DNA of 59,300 bases from Acidobacteriota bacterium (GTDB lineage Bacteria; Acidobacteriota; Terriglobia; Terriglobales; Acidobacteriaceae), in contig JAKAJO010000042.1 in assembly GCA_021813745.1 (NCBI GenBank), forward strand, positions 1 to 59,300, given 5' to 3'. This document shows positions 7,089-14,237 of this stretch, in pieces. Numbering within the stretch: the first letter of the stretch is position 1; every line of letters starts with the position of its first letter. The notes below the pieces were generated by a model. The model did no database searches. It was not told the origin of the DNA and saw only the letters and a program-made list of their open reading frames with translations. The position numbers and the translations under genes were made by a program.

Positions 7089-8003
7089 CTATGGACGGGT
7101 GAGGTCGACGGCGCCGGTCAGTGCGGTGATTTTTTCGATGTGGTGGCTGCGGCACCAGGACTCGAGGCCGTGGGCGATGCGCTCGACGGCGCGGGGGTCA
7201 GCGTAGCTGGCGGTGCCGACCTGGACGGCGGTGGCTCCAGCGAGAAGGAATTCGACCGCATCCTCTGGCGTGACGATGCCGCCCATGCCGAGGATGGGGA
7301 TGGAGACGGCGCGCGCGGCCTCATAGACCATGCGGAGGGCGATGGGCTTGATGGCTGGGCCGGAGAGACCGCCAGTGACGTTGGTGAGCCGGGGCTTGCG
7401 GGTCTCCACGTCGATGGACATGGCGAGGAAGGTGTTGACGAGGCTGAGCGCGTCGGCGCCCATGTTGGCGGCGACTTTGGCCATTTGCGCGATGGAGGTG
7501 ACGTTGGGCGAGAGCTTGACGATGAGGGGGCGCGCGGAGACGGCTTTGGCTTCGCGGACGAGGTACTCGAGCGAGCTGGGGTCGGCGCCGAAGGTCATGC
7601 CGCCGGCGTGGACATTGGGGCAGGAGACGTTGAGCTCGTAGGCGGCGATGCCGGGGGCCTCATTGAGGCGTCGGATGACGGCGAGGTACTCGTTTACGGT
7701 GTAGCCGAAGACGTTGACGATGACCTTGCAGGCGGGATAGCGGGCGAGCTGGGGAAGTTTCTTGGTGATGAATTCCTCGACACCGATGTTCTGGAGGCCG
7801 ATGGCGTTGAGCATGCCGGCGGCGGTGTGGATGAGGCGCGGCGCGGGGTGGCCTGAAAGCGGGTTGAACGAGATGCCCTTGGTGACGAAGGCGCCGATCT
7901 TCTCAAGGGAGACGATCTCTTCGAACTCGATGCCATAGCCGAAGGTGCCGCTGGCGGCGATGACAGGGTTGGTCAGCTGGATTCCAGCCAGCTGGACTTG
8001 CAT
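7089..8003 (-). CDS. pyrD: Dihydroorotate dehydrogenase, class 1B catalytic subunit
   Basis: This 304-residue FMN enzyme oxidises dihydroorotate to orotate in de novo pyrimidine synthesis. The active-site cysteine motif NVSCPNVHAGG marks the class 1 cytosolic type; class 1B enzymes use NAD through a PyrK partner, and pyrK is not in the window. Flavin-binding features include ASGTFGYG near the N-terminus and LGMGGIVTPEDAVEFLLAGATAVQVG split across the C-terminal FMN phosphate loop. The ATG at 8003 has AAGGTGA eight bases upstream, which decides it against the longer open frame. The phosphatase gene ends 55 bases upstream on the same strand. Confidence 0.93.
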   Translation of the reverse strand: MQVQLAGIQLTNPVIAASGTFGYGIEFEEIVSLEKIGAFVTKGISFNPLSGHPAPRLIHTAAGMLNAIGLQNIGVEEFITKKLPQLARYPACKVIVNVFGYTVNEYLAVIRRLNEAPGIAAYELNVSCPNVHAGGMTFGADPSSLEYLVREAKAVSARPLIVKLSPNVTSIAQMAKVAANMGADALSLVNTFLAMSIDVETRKPRLTNVTGGLSGPAIKPIALRMVYEAARAVSIPILGMGGIVTPEDAVEFLLAGATAVQVGTASYADPRAVERIAHGLESWCRSHHIEKITALTGAVDLTRP

Positions 8004-8058
8004 ATCGGGCTTCACCTTGCGGCTGCGACCTCGTAGGGTGGTGCTTCGCCTGCGGGGA

Positions 8059-9735
8059 TTATTGCCCGGCAGGGTGGATGGTGTGGATGGCCTGGGTGAG
8101 CACGTGGCCCACGGCGGCCGATGGAAGATTGATGCCGGCGAGCGAGGCCAGCGTGACCGCAAGGTCAACCGGGGCCACACGTCCATGATACTCGCCGGGG
8201 ATGAAGGGCTGGCCGTAGAAGGCGAGCGGGACGTGGCGGTCATAAGACCAGGGTGTGAAGTGGTTGGTGCCGGCGAAGGCGCTGGCACCGGCCATCTGGT
8301 AGGGGTCGAGGATGGCCATGACGTACCAGTTGCCGTGATCCACGACGCTGTGGGCGAGGATGCGGCCCCAGTCGGATGGTGGCAACGGGCCGTTGACGAG
8401 CTGGAGGCGCGTGTAGACGTTGTGCAGGTGGGGCGTGACGGGCAGGCGGTGGTCAGCGGGCAGGGTTTCGTCCGGCTTGGGCGCCTGCGCGGCAACTGCG
8501 TCGGGCAGCAGGGCGGCGAGCTCGTCTTCGGCGGCGGCTTCGCTGATGTTGAGCTTGGCGTAGGTGCGCTTGTCGAGGACGATGTAGGGCAGGTCGGGGC
8601 CGGGTAGCAGGTAGGAGAGGTTCTGTCCGGGGGAGTGGCGTTGGTTGAGTTCGGCGTTGAGCGCGGCGTAGACCTTTTTCATGTTGACGGTTGCGGCCTG
8701 GATGCCGAGCTTGGCGGCCTCGCCGGGGATGGGCGCGATGCCGTGGTCGGCGGTGAGGGCAAGCCAGACGTTGTTCAGGCCGATGGACTGATCGAGCCAG
8801 GAGAAGAAGCTGCCCAGGTCCTGGTCGAGGCTGAGGATCATTTTGTTTTCGGAGTCGGAGTCGGGACCGAACTGGTGGCCCTGGATGTCGTTGGCGGAGA
8901 GGGAGACAACGAGGAGGTCGGTGACGCCGCTCTGGCCGAGGTGTTCGCTGGTGATGAGGTCTTTGGCGAAGTCCAGCTCGTAGCGGTTGGCGGCGGGTGT
9001 TTTGCCGACCTGGTTGTAAAAGTTCTTTGCGCCCGGCGCGCCTGCTTCCTGTTCGGCCTGGGCGATGCGGCCGCTGTGGTTGAAGGCGGTGGCCCATGCG
9101 GGCAGGTGCTGCATGTAGTAGGTGGAGGTGGTGAACTGGCCGCTGGACTGGTCAATCCAGAAGGCCCCGTTGGCGGCCTGGCCGGTAGGCAGGATGGAGG
9201 CGCGGTCTTTGAGCGAGACACCGTAGACGCGGGCGCGGCCCTGCGTGGCGAGGCGCAGCTCATCGCCGAGGGTGGTGGCGCGGAGGTTGAGCGGCGAAGC
9301 GCCGGGCTGGCGGGCAGAGCTGGATGCAGGGGGCAGATCGACGAGCTGGTAGCGCTCGTCTTCGACGGAGGTGACCTGGTGATCGTAGCCGCGGGCGGCG
9401 TCCCACCACTCGTTGGATTCGATGCCGTGGCCGTCGGTGTAGGCGCCGGTGCCGATGGTGGAGTGGCCGGGGGCGGTCTTGGTGTTGGCGTAGTCGTAGT
9501 AGCAGTCCGTGAACCAGGCGCCCTCTTTCATGAAGAGGTTGAAGCCGCGTCCCTTGAAGTCGGCGGCGTGGCGATTGAGGTAGTCGGCGCGGAACTGGTC
9601 AATGACGACGATGACGATGAGCTTTGGCTTGCCGATGAAGGCCTGGGCGCGGGCGAGTGCGGGCACGAGCAGGGCGAGGCAGAGGATGGCGATCTTGAGA
9701 CGGAGAGCGCGAGGTAAGACCGTGTGGTTAGGCAT
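8059..9735 (-). CDS. Secreted alkaline phosphatase-superfamily protein (PafA/NPP type)
   Basis: A 558-residue protein with an N-terminal signal peptide (ALRLKIAILCLALLVPALARAQ). It has the metal site and nucleophile region of the alkaline phosphatase superfamily: VIDQFRADYL near residue 46, NTKTAPGHSTIGTG with the probable nucleophilic Thr, and TADHGIAP as the second metal motif. The HGI..NEWWD segment and overall length resemble periplasmic PafA phosphatases rather than classic PhoA. Probable role: release of phosphate from organic monoesters outside the cytoplasm. The ATG has GGAGG directly against it with no spacer, and a perfect TATAAT lies only 7 bases upstream, so the mRNA may be leaderless. 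Confidence 0.85.
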   Translation of the reverse strand: MPNHTVLPRALRLKIAILCLALLVPALARAQAFIGKPKLIVIVVIDQFRADYLNRHAADFKGRGFNLFMKEGAWFTDCYYDYANTKTAPGHSTIGTGAYTDGHGIESNEWWDAARGYDHQVTSVEDERYQLVDLPPASSSARQPGASPLNLRATTLGDELRLATQGRARVYGVSLKDRASILPTGQAANGAFWIDQSSGQFTTSTYYMQHLPAWATAFNHSGRIAQAEQEAGAPGAKNFYNQVGKTPAANRYELDFAKDLITSEHLGQSGVTDLLVVSLSANDIQGHQFGPDSDSENKMILSLDQDLGSFFSWLDQSIGLNNVWLALTADHGIAPIPGEAAKLGIQAATVNMKKVYAALNAELNQRHSPGQNLSYLLPGPDLPYIVLDKRTYAKLNISEAAAEDELAALLPDAVAAQAPKPDETLPADHRLPVTPHLHNVYTRLQLVNGPLPPSDWGRILAHSVVDHGNWYVMAILDPYQMAGASAFAGTNHFTPWSYDRHVPLAFYGQPFIPGEYHGRVAPVDLAVTLASLAGINLPSAAVGHVLTQAIHTIHPAGQ

Positions 9736-9742
9736 CCTCCCG

Positions 9743-9748
9743 ATTATA
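9743..9748 (-). promoter_or_regulatory. Candidate -10 element (TATAAT) of the PafA-like gene
   Basis: On the minus strand TATAAT is followed by seven bases and then the ATG at 9735, so initiation at the usual distance would start the transcript at or next to the A of the ATG. No good -35 hexamer is seen 16-18 bases upstream. Confidence 0.4.
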
Positions 9749-9842
9749 GGAAAGGAACGCGGGATGAGCGGGCGGATGCACGCGGGAAATGACCGCTGCT
9801 TCTGTCTTTTCACGGAGATTTTGCAGAGCTGGCCGTCGAATT

Positions 9843-10688
9843 CTATGGCCCGGGGTAGGCGCTGCCTTTGCACTCGGGGTTGACGGGAAATTGATTGCCG
9901 CCGGCGAAGATCTGCATGAGCCAGAGGTAGGTGGTGAGGTGGTGCTGGCAGGCGATGGAGTCGTTGAGCGCGTTCATGGGCGGCACGAGCTCGACGCCGG
10001 TGTTGACGTGCTCGTAGGGCAGGGGAAGGACGGGCGGCAGGTTGGGGACGAGATCGGAGCGGTTGTAGATGCGGTAGCTCTGCGCGACGGTGGCGTTGAA
10101 GGAGCCGGCGAAGGTGTGGTCGCCGGTGCGCGGGCTGGCGTAAGTGTAGGAGACAGGCTGGCGGCACTCAGTGTTGAGGGCGATGTCGAGGGTGAGCAGC
10201 GTGGCAAGCGCGCCGCCGAGGCTGTGTCCGGCGACGGTGACGGACTTTGCGGCACCGGCGTGGACACAGGAACCGACGGAGGCCGCGGCGCTGGTGGAGT
10301 TGGGGTCGCGGGCGGTGCGCAGCGACTTGTAGATGGCGGTGAAGCCGTCTTCGGTCATTCCCGCGCCGCCGTGGATGGGGTTGGGGACCATGAGGAAGGC
10401 TCCGTCATGGATCCACTCGAGGATGGTGTCAGTGCCGCGCATGATGGCGACGAGCTCCTGGCTGGCACCGGGCGAGACGGCAAGAAAGCCGTAGGTGACG
10501 GTCTCACCCGCGTGCGGATCGACGTCGGTGGCGAGCTCGTTGCCGTAGAGGGTCTGCAGAAAGGAGTAGCCAAGCGCCTGAATGTCCGCCTTATTTTGCG
10601 CGGAGTATTCGGAGCCGGGCTGCACGTCCTCCGCGATCTGGACGAGGCGCGCGTATTTGACGGCAAGTTGCCAATCGATGACTGGCAT
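9843..10688 (-). CDS. Class 3 (fungal-type) lipase family protein
   Basis: A 281-residue alpha/beta hydrolase with the nucleophile elbow AGHSLGGALA (Ser at about residue 156), a candidate Asp in NRSDLVP and a His in the IACQHHLTTYL segment, the order expected of the lipase class 3 triad. The upstream IMRGTD stretch resembles the oxyanion region of this family. No signal peptide is visible, so an intracellular or non-classically released enzyme is likely. The ATG at 10688 has GAGG eight bases before it. It lies 107 bases upstream of the phosphatase gene on the same strand. Natural substrate unknown. Confidence 0.85.
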   Translation of the reverse strand: MPVIDWQLAVKYARLVQIAEDVQPGSEYSAQNKADIQALGYSFLQTLYGNELATDVDPHAGETVTYGFLAVSPGASQELVAIMRGTDTILEWIHDGAFLMVPNPIHGGAGMTEDGFTAIYKSLRTARDPNSTSAAASVGSCVHAGAAKSVTVAGHSLGGALATLLTLDIALNTECRQPVSYTYASPRTGDHTFAGSFNATVAQSYRIYNRSDLVPNLPPVLPLPYEHVNTGVELVPPMNALNDSIACQHHLTTYLWLMQIFAGGNQFPVNPECKGSAYPGP

Positions 10689-10796
10689 GATGGAACCTCG
10701 CACAAGGGGGATGAGGGCCAGAAACGAGCGTAGGAGCGCCGCTGGGGGGAGTCAAGGAGGGAATTACATGCGGGTTGAGAGTGCGGGCAAAGAGAA

Positions 10797-10823
10797 AGGG
10801 CATTCCGTTGGAAGGAATGCCCT
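10797..10823 (-). terminator. Rho-independent terminator of ilvE
   Basis: AGGGCATTCC and GGAATGCCCT form a perfect 10-bp stem with a 7-base loop, 26 bases past the ilvE stop. The minus strand continues TTTCTCTTTG, a T-rich tail. Confidence 0.8.
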
Positions 10824-10848
10824 GCGGGTGCGAGGTTGACGGTGCGGA

Positions 10849-11790
10849 TCAGGCGCCGACAGGTTCCTTGGCGGTAACCTTGACGGGGGTGAGCCATCCG
10901 AAGCGGTCGGGCTTGAGGCCGTTGGCGATGCCAAAAAATTCATCGGCGATCTTCTGGGTGATTTCGCCGGGTTTGCCGTTGCCAATGAGGATGCGGTCGA
11001 TGGAGCGAATGGGCGAAACTTCGGCGGCGGTGCCGGTGAAGAAGACCTCGTCGGCGATGTAAAGCATTTCGCGCGGGATGACCTGCTCAATGACGCTGAG
11101 GCCAAGGTGACGGGCGAGGGTGAGCACGGAGTCGCGGGTGATGCCGCTGAGGGCCGAGTTGGCGAGTGGCGGAGTGTAGAGTACGCCGTTGCGCACGACG
11201 AAGATGTTTTCGCCGGAGCCCTCGCTGACGTAGCCATTGACGTCGAGGCCGATGCCTTCGGCGTAGCCGTTGTTATCAGCTTCCATGCGGATGAGCTGGG
11301 AGTTCATGTAGTTGGCTCCGGCCTTGGCAAGGGCGGGCATGGTGTTGGGGGCGAGGCGATTCCAACTGGAGATGCAGACGTCTGCGCCGCCGTGGCCAGT
11401 GACATATTTGCCCCAGGGGAAGTTGGAGATATAGACCTCAATGGGCGAGCCCTTGGGGCTGACACCGATTTCGCCGTAGCCGCGCAGGACGATGGGGCGG
11501 ATGTAGCAGGGCGCGACGCCGTTCGCCTCAATGACATCGACCACGCCGGCGCAGAGCTCGTCGAGCGAAAAGGGAATCTCCATGCGGTAGATCTTGGCGG
11601 AGTCTAGCAGGCGCTGCATGTGCTCGGGCAGGCGAAAGACGGCCGAGCCCTGGGGCTGGGCGTAGCAACGGATGCCCTCAAAGACGCTGGAGCCGTAGTG
11701 GACGACATGGCTCATGACGTGAATGGTGGCCTGCTCCCAGGGAATGAGGTTTCCGTTGTGCCAGATCTTGGAGGTGGTCTGAATAGGCAT
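10849..11790 (-). CDS. ilvE: Branched-chain amino acid aminotransferase
   Basis: This 313-residue class IV PLP aminotransferase catalyses the last step of valine, leucine and isoleucine synthesis. Family marks are WHNGNLIPWEQATIHVMSH at the start, HYGSSVFEGIRCY, the catalytic Lys in AKAGANYMNS, EGIGLDVNGYVSEGSGEN, and a glycine-rich phosphate-binding turn near LSGITRDSV. The ATG at 11790 has AAGGAGCT about 11 bases upstream, and part of that site sits in a leader hairpin (11806-11837). A strong terminator follows, so the gene is probably expressed alone or with the VWFA gene upstream. Confidence 0.94.
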   Translation of the reverse strand: MPIQTTSKIWHNGNLIPWEQATIHVMSHVVHYGSSVFEGIRCYAQPQGSAVFRLPEHMQRLLDSAKIYRMEIPFSLDELCAGVVDVIEANGVAPCYIRPIVLRGYGEIGVSPKGSPIEVYISNFPWGKYVTGHGGADVCISSWNRLAPNTMPALAKAGANYMNSQLIRMEADNNGYAEGIGLDVNGYVSEGSGENIFVVRNGVLYTPPLANSALSGITRDSVLTLARHLGLSVIEQVIPREMLYIADEVFFTGTAAEVSPIRSIDRILIGNGKPGEITQKIADEFFGIANGLKPDRFGWLTPVKVTAKEPVGA

Positions 11791-11805
11791 AGAGGTAGGA
11801 AGCTC

Positions 11806-11837
11806 CTTGAAGCGCGAGCATCGCGCCTTTCTTCAAG
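11806..11837 (-). promoter_or_regulatory. Hairpin in the ilvE leader touching the ribosome-binding site
   Basis: Outer arms CTTGAAG (11806-11812) and CTTCAAG (11831-11837) enclose inner arms GCGCG and CGCGC around the loop AGCAT. On the minus strand the 3' arm CTTCAAG runs straight into GAG, so it covers the AAGGAG sequence of ilvE. It may end the VWFA transcript or limit ilvE translation. Confidence 0.35.
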
Positions 11838-11861
11838 CCTAGCGCGAGTTGGCGTTCTGTG

Positions 11862-13517
11862 TCACGGCATTGCGGACGGGTTGAGGCTGGGATTGCGGAC
11901 CGAAGGCGCGGCGGATGGAACGTACTGGGGCCGGCGCGGGGTGAGCTGGGGCGGAGGCGTGGGTTCGACGGGCGCTGCCAGAACCTGCTGGCGGGAAATT
12001 TCGGCGCTACCGGTTCGACCGCCATGCGTATCTTCCACGACGACACGAATGCTGTCAGCGTGCTTTGGAAAGCGCAAGGAGATGGACATGTGGCTGACGA
12101 TCGAGTCGCGCGCAACGGGATCCTGGAGGATGGATGTGATGCGGGCGCCAACGACGCGGGAGGCAAGGACATTGAGGTTCTTGTCGCGGGCAACGGCGGC
12201 CAGCAGGAGCGAGGCCTGACTTTTGTCATTCGCGTAGGGAAGCCAGTTGAGGTGGTGATTCTGGAGCTGGACATTGATGTCGATGCGGCGCGTGTCTGCA
12301 TGACGAACGAGGGAGTTGACGCTTAAGGCGAGCGCGTTGAACGGCACAGTGGAGATGGAGGCCTCTCCAATGCTGCTCATGGACGCGAAGAGAGGGTTGG
12401 TCCGCATCTGGGGATCGGGTGCGAAGTAGCCGGCCTTGGTGACGACGCGGTAGGAGTGATTGTTGAGGGTGACACGGATCCGCTGGAATTTGCCGTTTGC
12501 CGGGACGAAGGTGGGTTGGTAGGTGAGGGTGTAGTACTCCGAGCCGAGTTGCTGGGAGCGGCTGATGAGGTGAGCAAGGTCGTTGCGGTTGAAGTAGAGC
12601 TTTCCGCCGGTGGCATTGGAAAAGAGTCCGAAGTTGATGTTGCCTGCGAAGGGGTCGTCGTCACCGAGGTCCTGGGCGGCGTCCATGGAGCTGAGGGAGA
12701 TGGCAGGGCGGCTGACCTGGAGTCCGGGATAGATGACGAAGAGGCTGACACGCGAGTCGACGAGCATGTTAGTAGTCTGGTGGGCATACTCGCGGAGGTC
12801 CTGCACATCTTGTGCGGTGAGGTCCGGGGAGACGTAAAGGAAGACGCCGGGACCGCCGTGGCCGACCCAGATGACGTTTTTGCGGCCGGGAACGCCACGG
12901 TTCTGGATGGCAATCTGCTGGAGTGCGTCGATGGACTGGGCGAAGCGATCCCAGACGAACATGGGGTGCATTTGTTCAAAGGGCAGGGCGGCGGGCAAGT
13001 GATCGAGGGCTTCGACGAGATCCGCGCGGCTGCGGGTGTAGCCTTGGAGTAACTCTAATGACTGGTCGCGGAGGACGAGCAGTTCCGCCGGTGCGGGAAG
13101 TTGCTCGGGCTGCCGGAGGAGATATCGTCTGGCTTCGTAGCGGATGTAGGCGAAGTCCTGGAACCGGGAATTGAGCTGATCGAGAACGAGGATGGTGACG
13201 GGCGCTTTACCGCTGGGATTGTCGACGCCGGAGTTGTTGCTGATGACGTGGGCTTGCGGTGCCTCAAAGGAGAAGATGGGCTGCGGGGCCTTGTCCTGGG
13301 TGATGTGGAAATCGTCTTTGCTGAGGCCGGAGACGACGGGGTTACCTTTTTTGTCCAGGACGGTGACGTCGAGGTAGACGAGGGACGAGGTGACGCGGAA
13401 GGTGGGAACGGCGGGGCTCTGGGCGTTCTGGGTATTTTGAGCGTGAACCGGAAGAGAAAATGAAGACAGCAGGGCCAGAGCGATGGCAGCGGGATAGAGC
13501 GGCCTTTGAATGGGCAT
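11862..13517 (-). CDS. Secreted VWFA-related protein (acidobacterial type)
   Basis: 551 residues from the ATG at 13517, which directly precedes a clean signal peptide (MPIQRPLYPAAIALALLSSF, then SLPVHAQ); an upstream in-frame start would bury that signal. The fold follows acidobacterial VWFA-related proteins: FRVTSSLVYLDVTVLDKKG, GLSKDDFHITQDK, then ILVLDQLNSRFQDF as the altered MIDAS-like strand and GVPGRKNVIWVGHGGPG before the Rossmann core. The LNNHSYRVVTKAGYFAP segment is also characteristic. The C-terminus is proline-rich (APVEPTPPPQLTPRRPQ). Such paralogues are numerous in Acidobacteria; their function is unknown, presumably adhesion or complex assembly outside the cell. A Crp-like palindrome lies upstream. 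Confidence 0.82.
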   Translation of the reverse strand: MPIQRPLYPAAIALALLSSFSLPVHAQNTQNAQSPAVPTFRVTSSLVYLDVTVLDKKGNPVVSGLSKDDFHITQDKAPQPIFSFEAPQAHVISNNSGVDNPSGKAPVTILVLDQLNSRFQDFAYIRYEARRYLLRQPEQLPAPAELLVLRDQSLELLQGYTRSRADLVEALDHLPAALPFEQMHPMFVWDRFAQSIDALQQIAIQNRGVPGRKNVIWVGHGGPGVFLYVSPDLTAQDVQDLREYAHQTTNMLVDSRVSLFVIYPGLQVSRPAISLSSMDAAQDLGDDDPFAGNINFGLFSNATGGKLYFNRNDLAHLISRSQQLGSEYYTLTYQPTFVPANGKFQRIRVTLNNHSYRVVTKAGYFAPDPQMRTNPLFASMSSIGEASISTVPFNALALSVNSLVRHADTRRIDINVQLQNHHLNWLPYANDKSQASLLLAAVARDKNLNVLASRVVGARITSILQDPVARDSIVSHMSISLRFPKHADSIRVVVEDTHGGRTGSAEISRQQVLAAPVEPTPPPQLTPRRPQYVPSAAPSVRNPSLNPSAMP

Positions 13518-13611
13518 CCTGGACACCGTTTCTGGAGAGGGGAAGAGCGACTCCTGCAAAGAGTGGATTCGAGACTGGGGATCGGGGTTGTCCGGCGCGT
13601 GCACATGGAAA

Positions 13612-13627
13612 CGTGATACGCATCACA
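13612..13627. promoter_or_regulatory. Crp-like operator between divergent VWFA and cNMP-binding genes
   Basis: CGTGA-TACGCA-TCACA matches TGTGA-N6-TCACA except for the first base, and the core GTGAT-ACGC-ATCAC is a near-perfect palindrome. It lies about 95 bases from the VWFA start (leftward) and 97 bases from the start at 13724 (rightward), so it could serve both. Confidence 0.5.
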
Positions 13628-13723
13628 TTCGAGAACGTGAAACCGATGGGAGGATGAGATGGAGGGAGTCGAGTGGAACCCGTCGTACCGTCTTTTCTAC
13701 CTCATTTTTACGGAGAATCATGG

Positions 13724-14137
13724 ATGAAGCTCGACTCGTCCGCGTTTGTTGCAGAAAGGGAACTATTTGACGCGCTGGTGGAGCGCGCACGCGCCGTGGA
13801 GTGTGCGGAGGACCGTGTGCTTTTTCGCCAGGGTGAATTTCCGGAGGGGCTGTATCTGCTGCGGAGCGGCGCGGCGGTCATGACGATGGAGTCGTCGACG
13901 GGCGATGTGGTTCTGTGCGGAACCGCAGGCGCTGGATCCCTGCTTGGATTGCCGGGGCTGATTGGCAACGTCCCCTATTCACTGACGGCCAAGGCCCTCA
14001 AGGGCGCGAAAGTAGGATTTGTGGACCGCGAGGCGTTTTCTAAGCTGATGTTGACGGAACCGGCGATGTCAGTGCGCGTGTTGCGGGTGCTGGCGGCGGA
14101 AGTGCGGACGGCGCGGCAGGCGGTGACAAACCTTTAG
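13724..14137 (+). CDS. Stand-alone cyclic nucleotide-binding domain protein
   Basis: A 137-residue protein consisting of a single Crp/Fnr-like effector domain: FRQGEFPEGLYLLRSG near the start, a glycine-rich turn GAGSLLGLPGLIG, VGFVDREAF, and a C-terminal helix that ends where Crp would continue into its dimer helix and HTH. No DNA-binding domain follows before the stop. The ATG at 13724 has GGAG nine bases before it; a longer version to 13673 lacks support. It could sense cAMP or c-di-GMP for a partner protein, or be a truncated regulator. The typical phosphate-binding signature RxA is not evident, so the ligand is uncertain. Confidence 0.7.
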   Translation: MKLDSSAFVAERELFDALVERARAVECAEDRVLFRQGEFPEGLYLLRSGAAVMTMESSTGDVVLCGTAGAGSLLGLPGLIGNVPYSLTAKALKGAKVGFVDREAFSKLMLTEPAMSVRVLRVLAAEVRTARQAVTNL

Positions 14138-14237
14138 GGGGGGCGAAGCTGCGTACCTGGATGAGGGGCGGCAGGGCGGCGCGACCGGGTTGAATGGACG
14201 TCGGCTGACCGCATTGCAGGTGGGTCAACCTTGAGAG

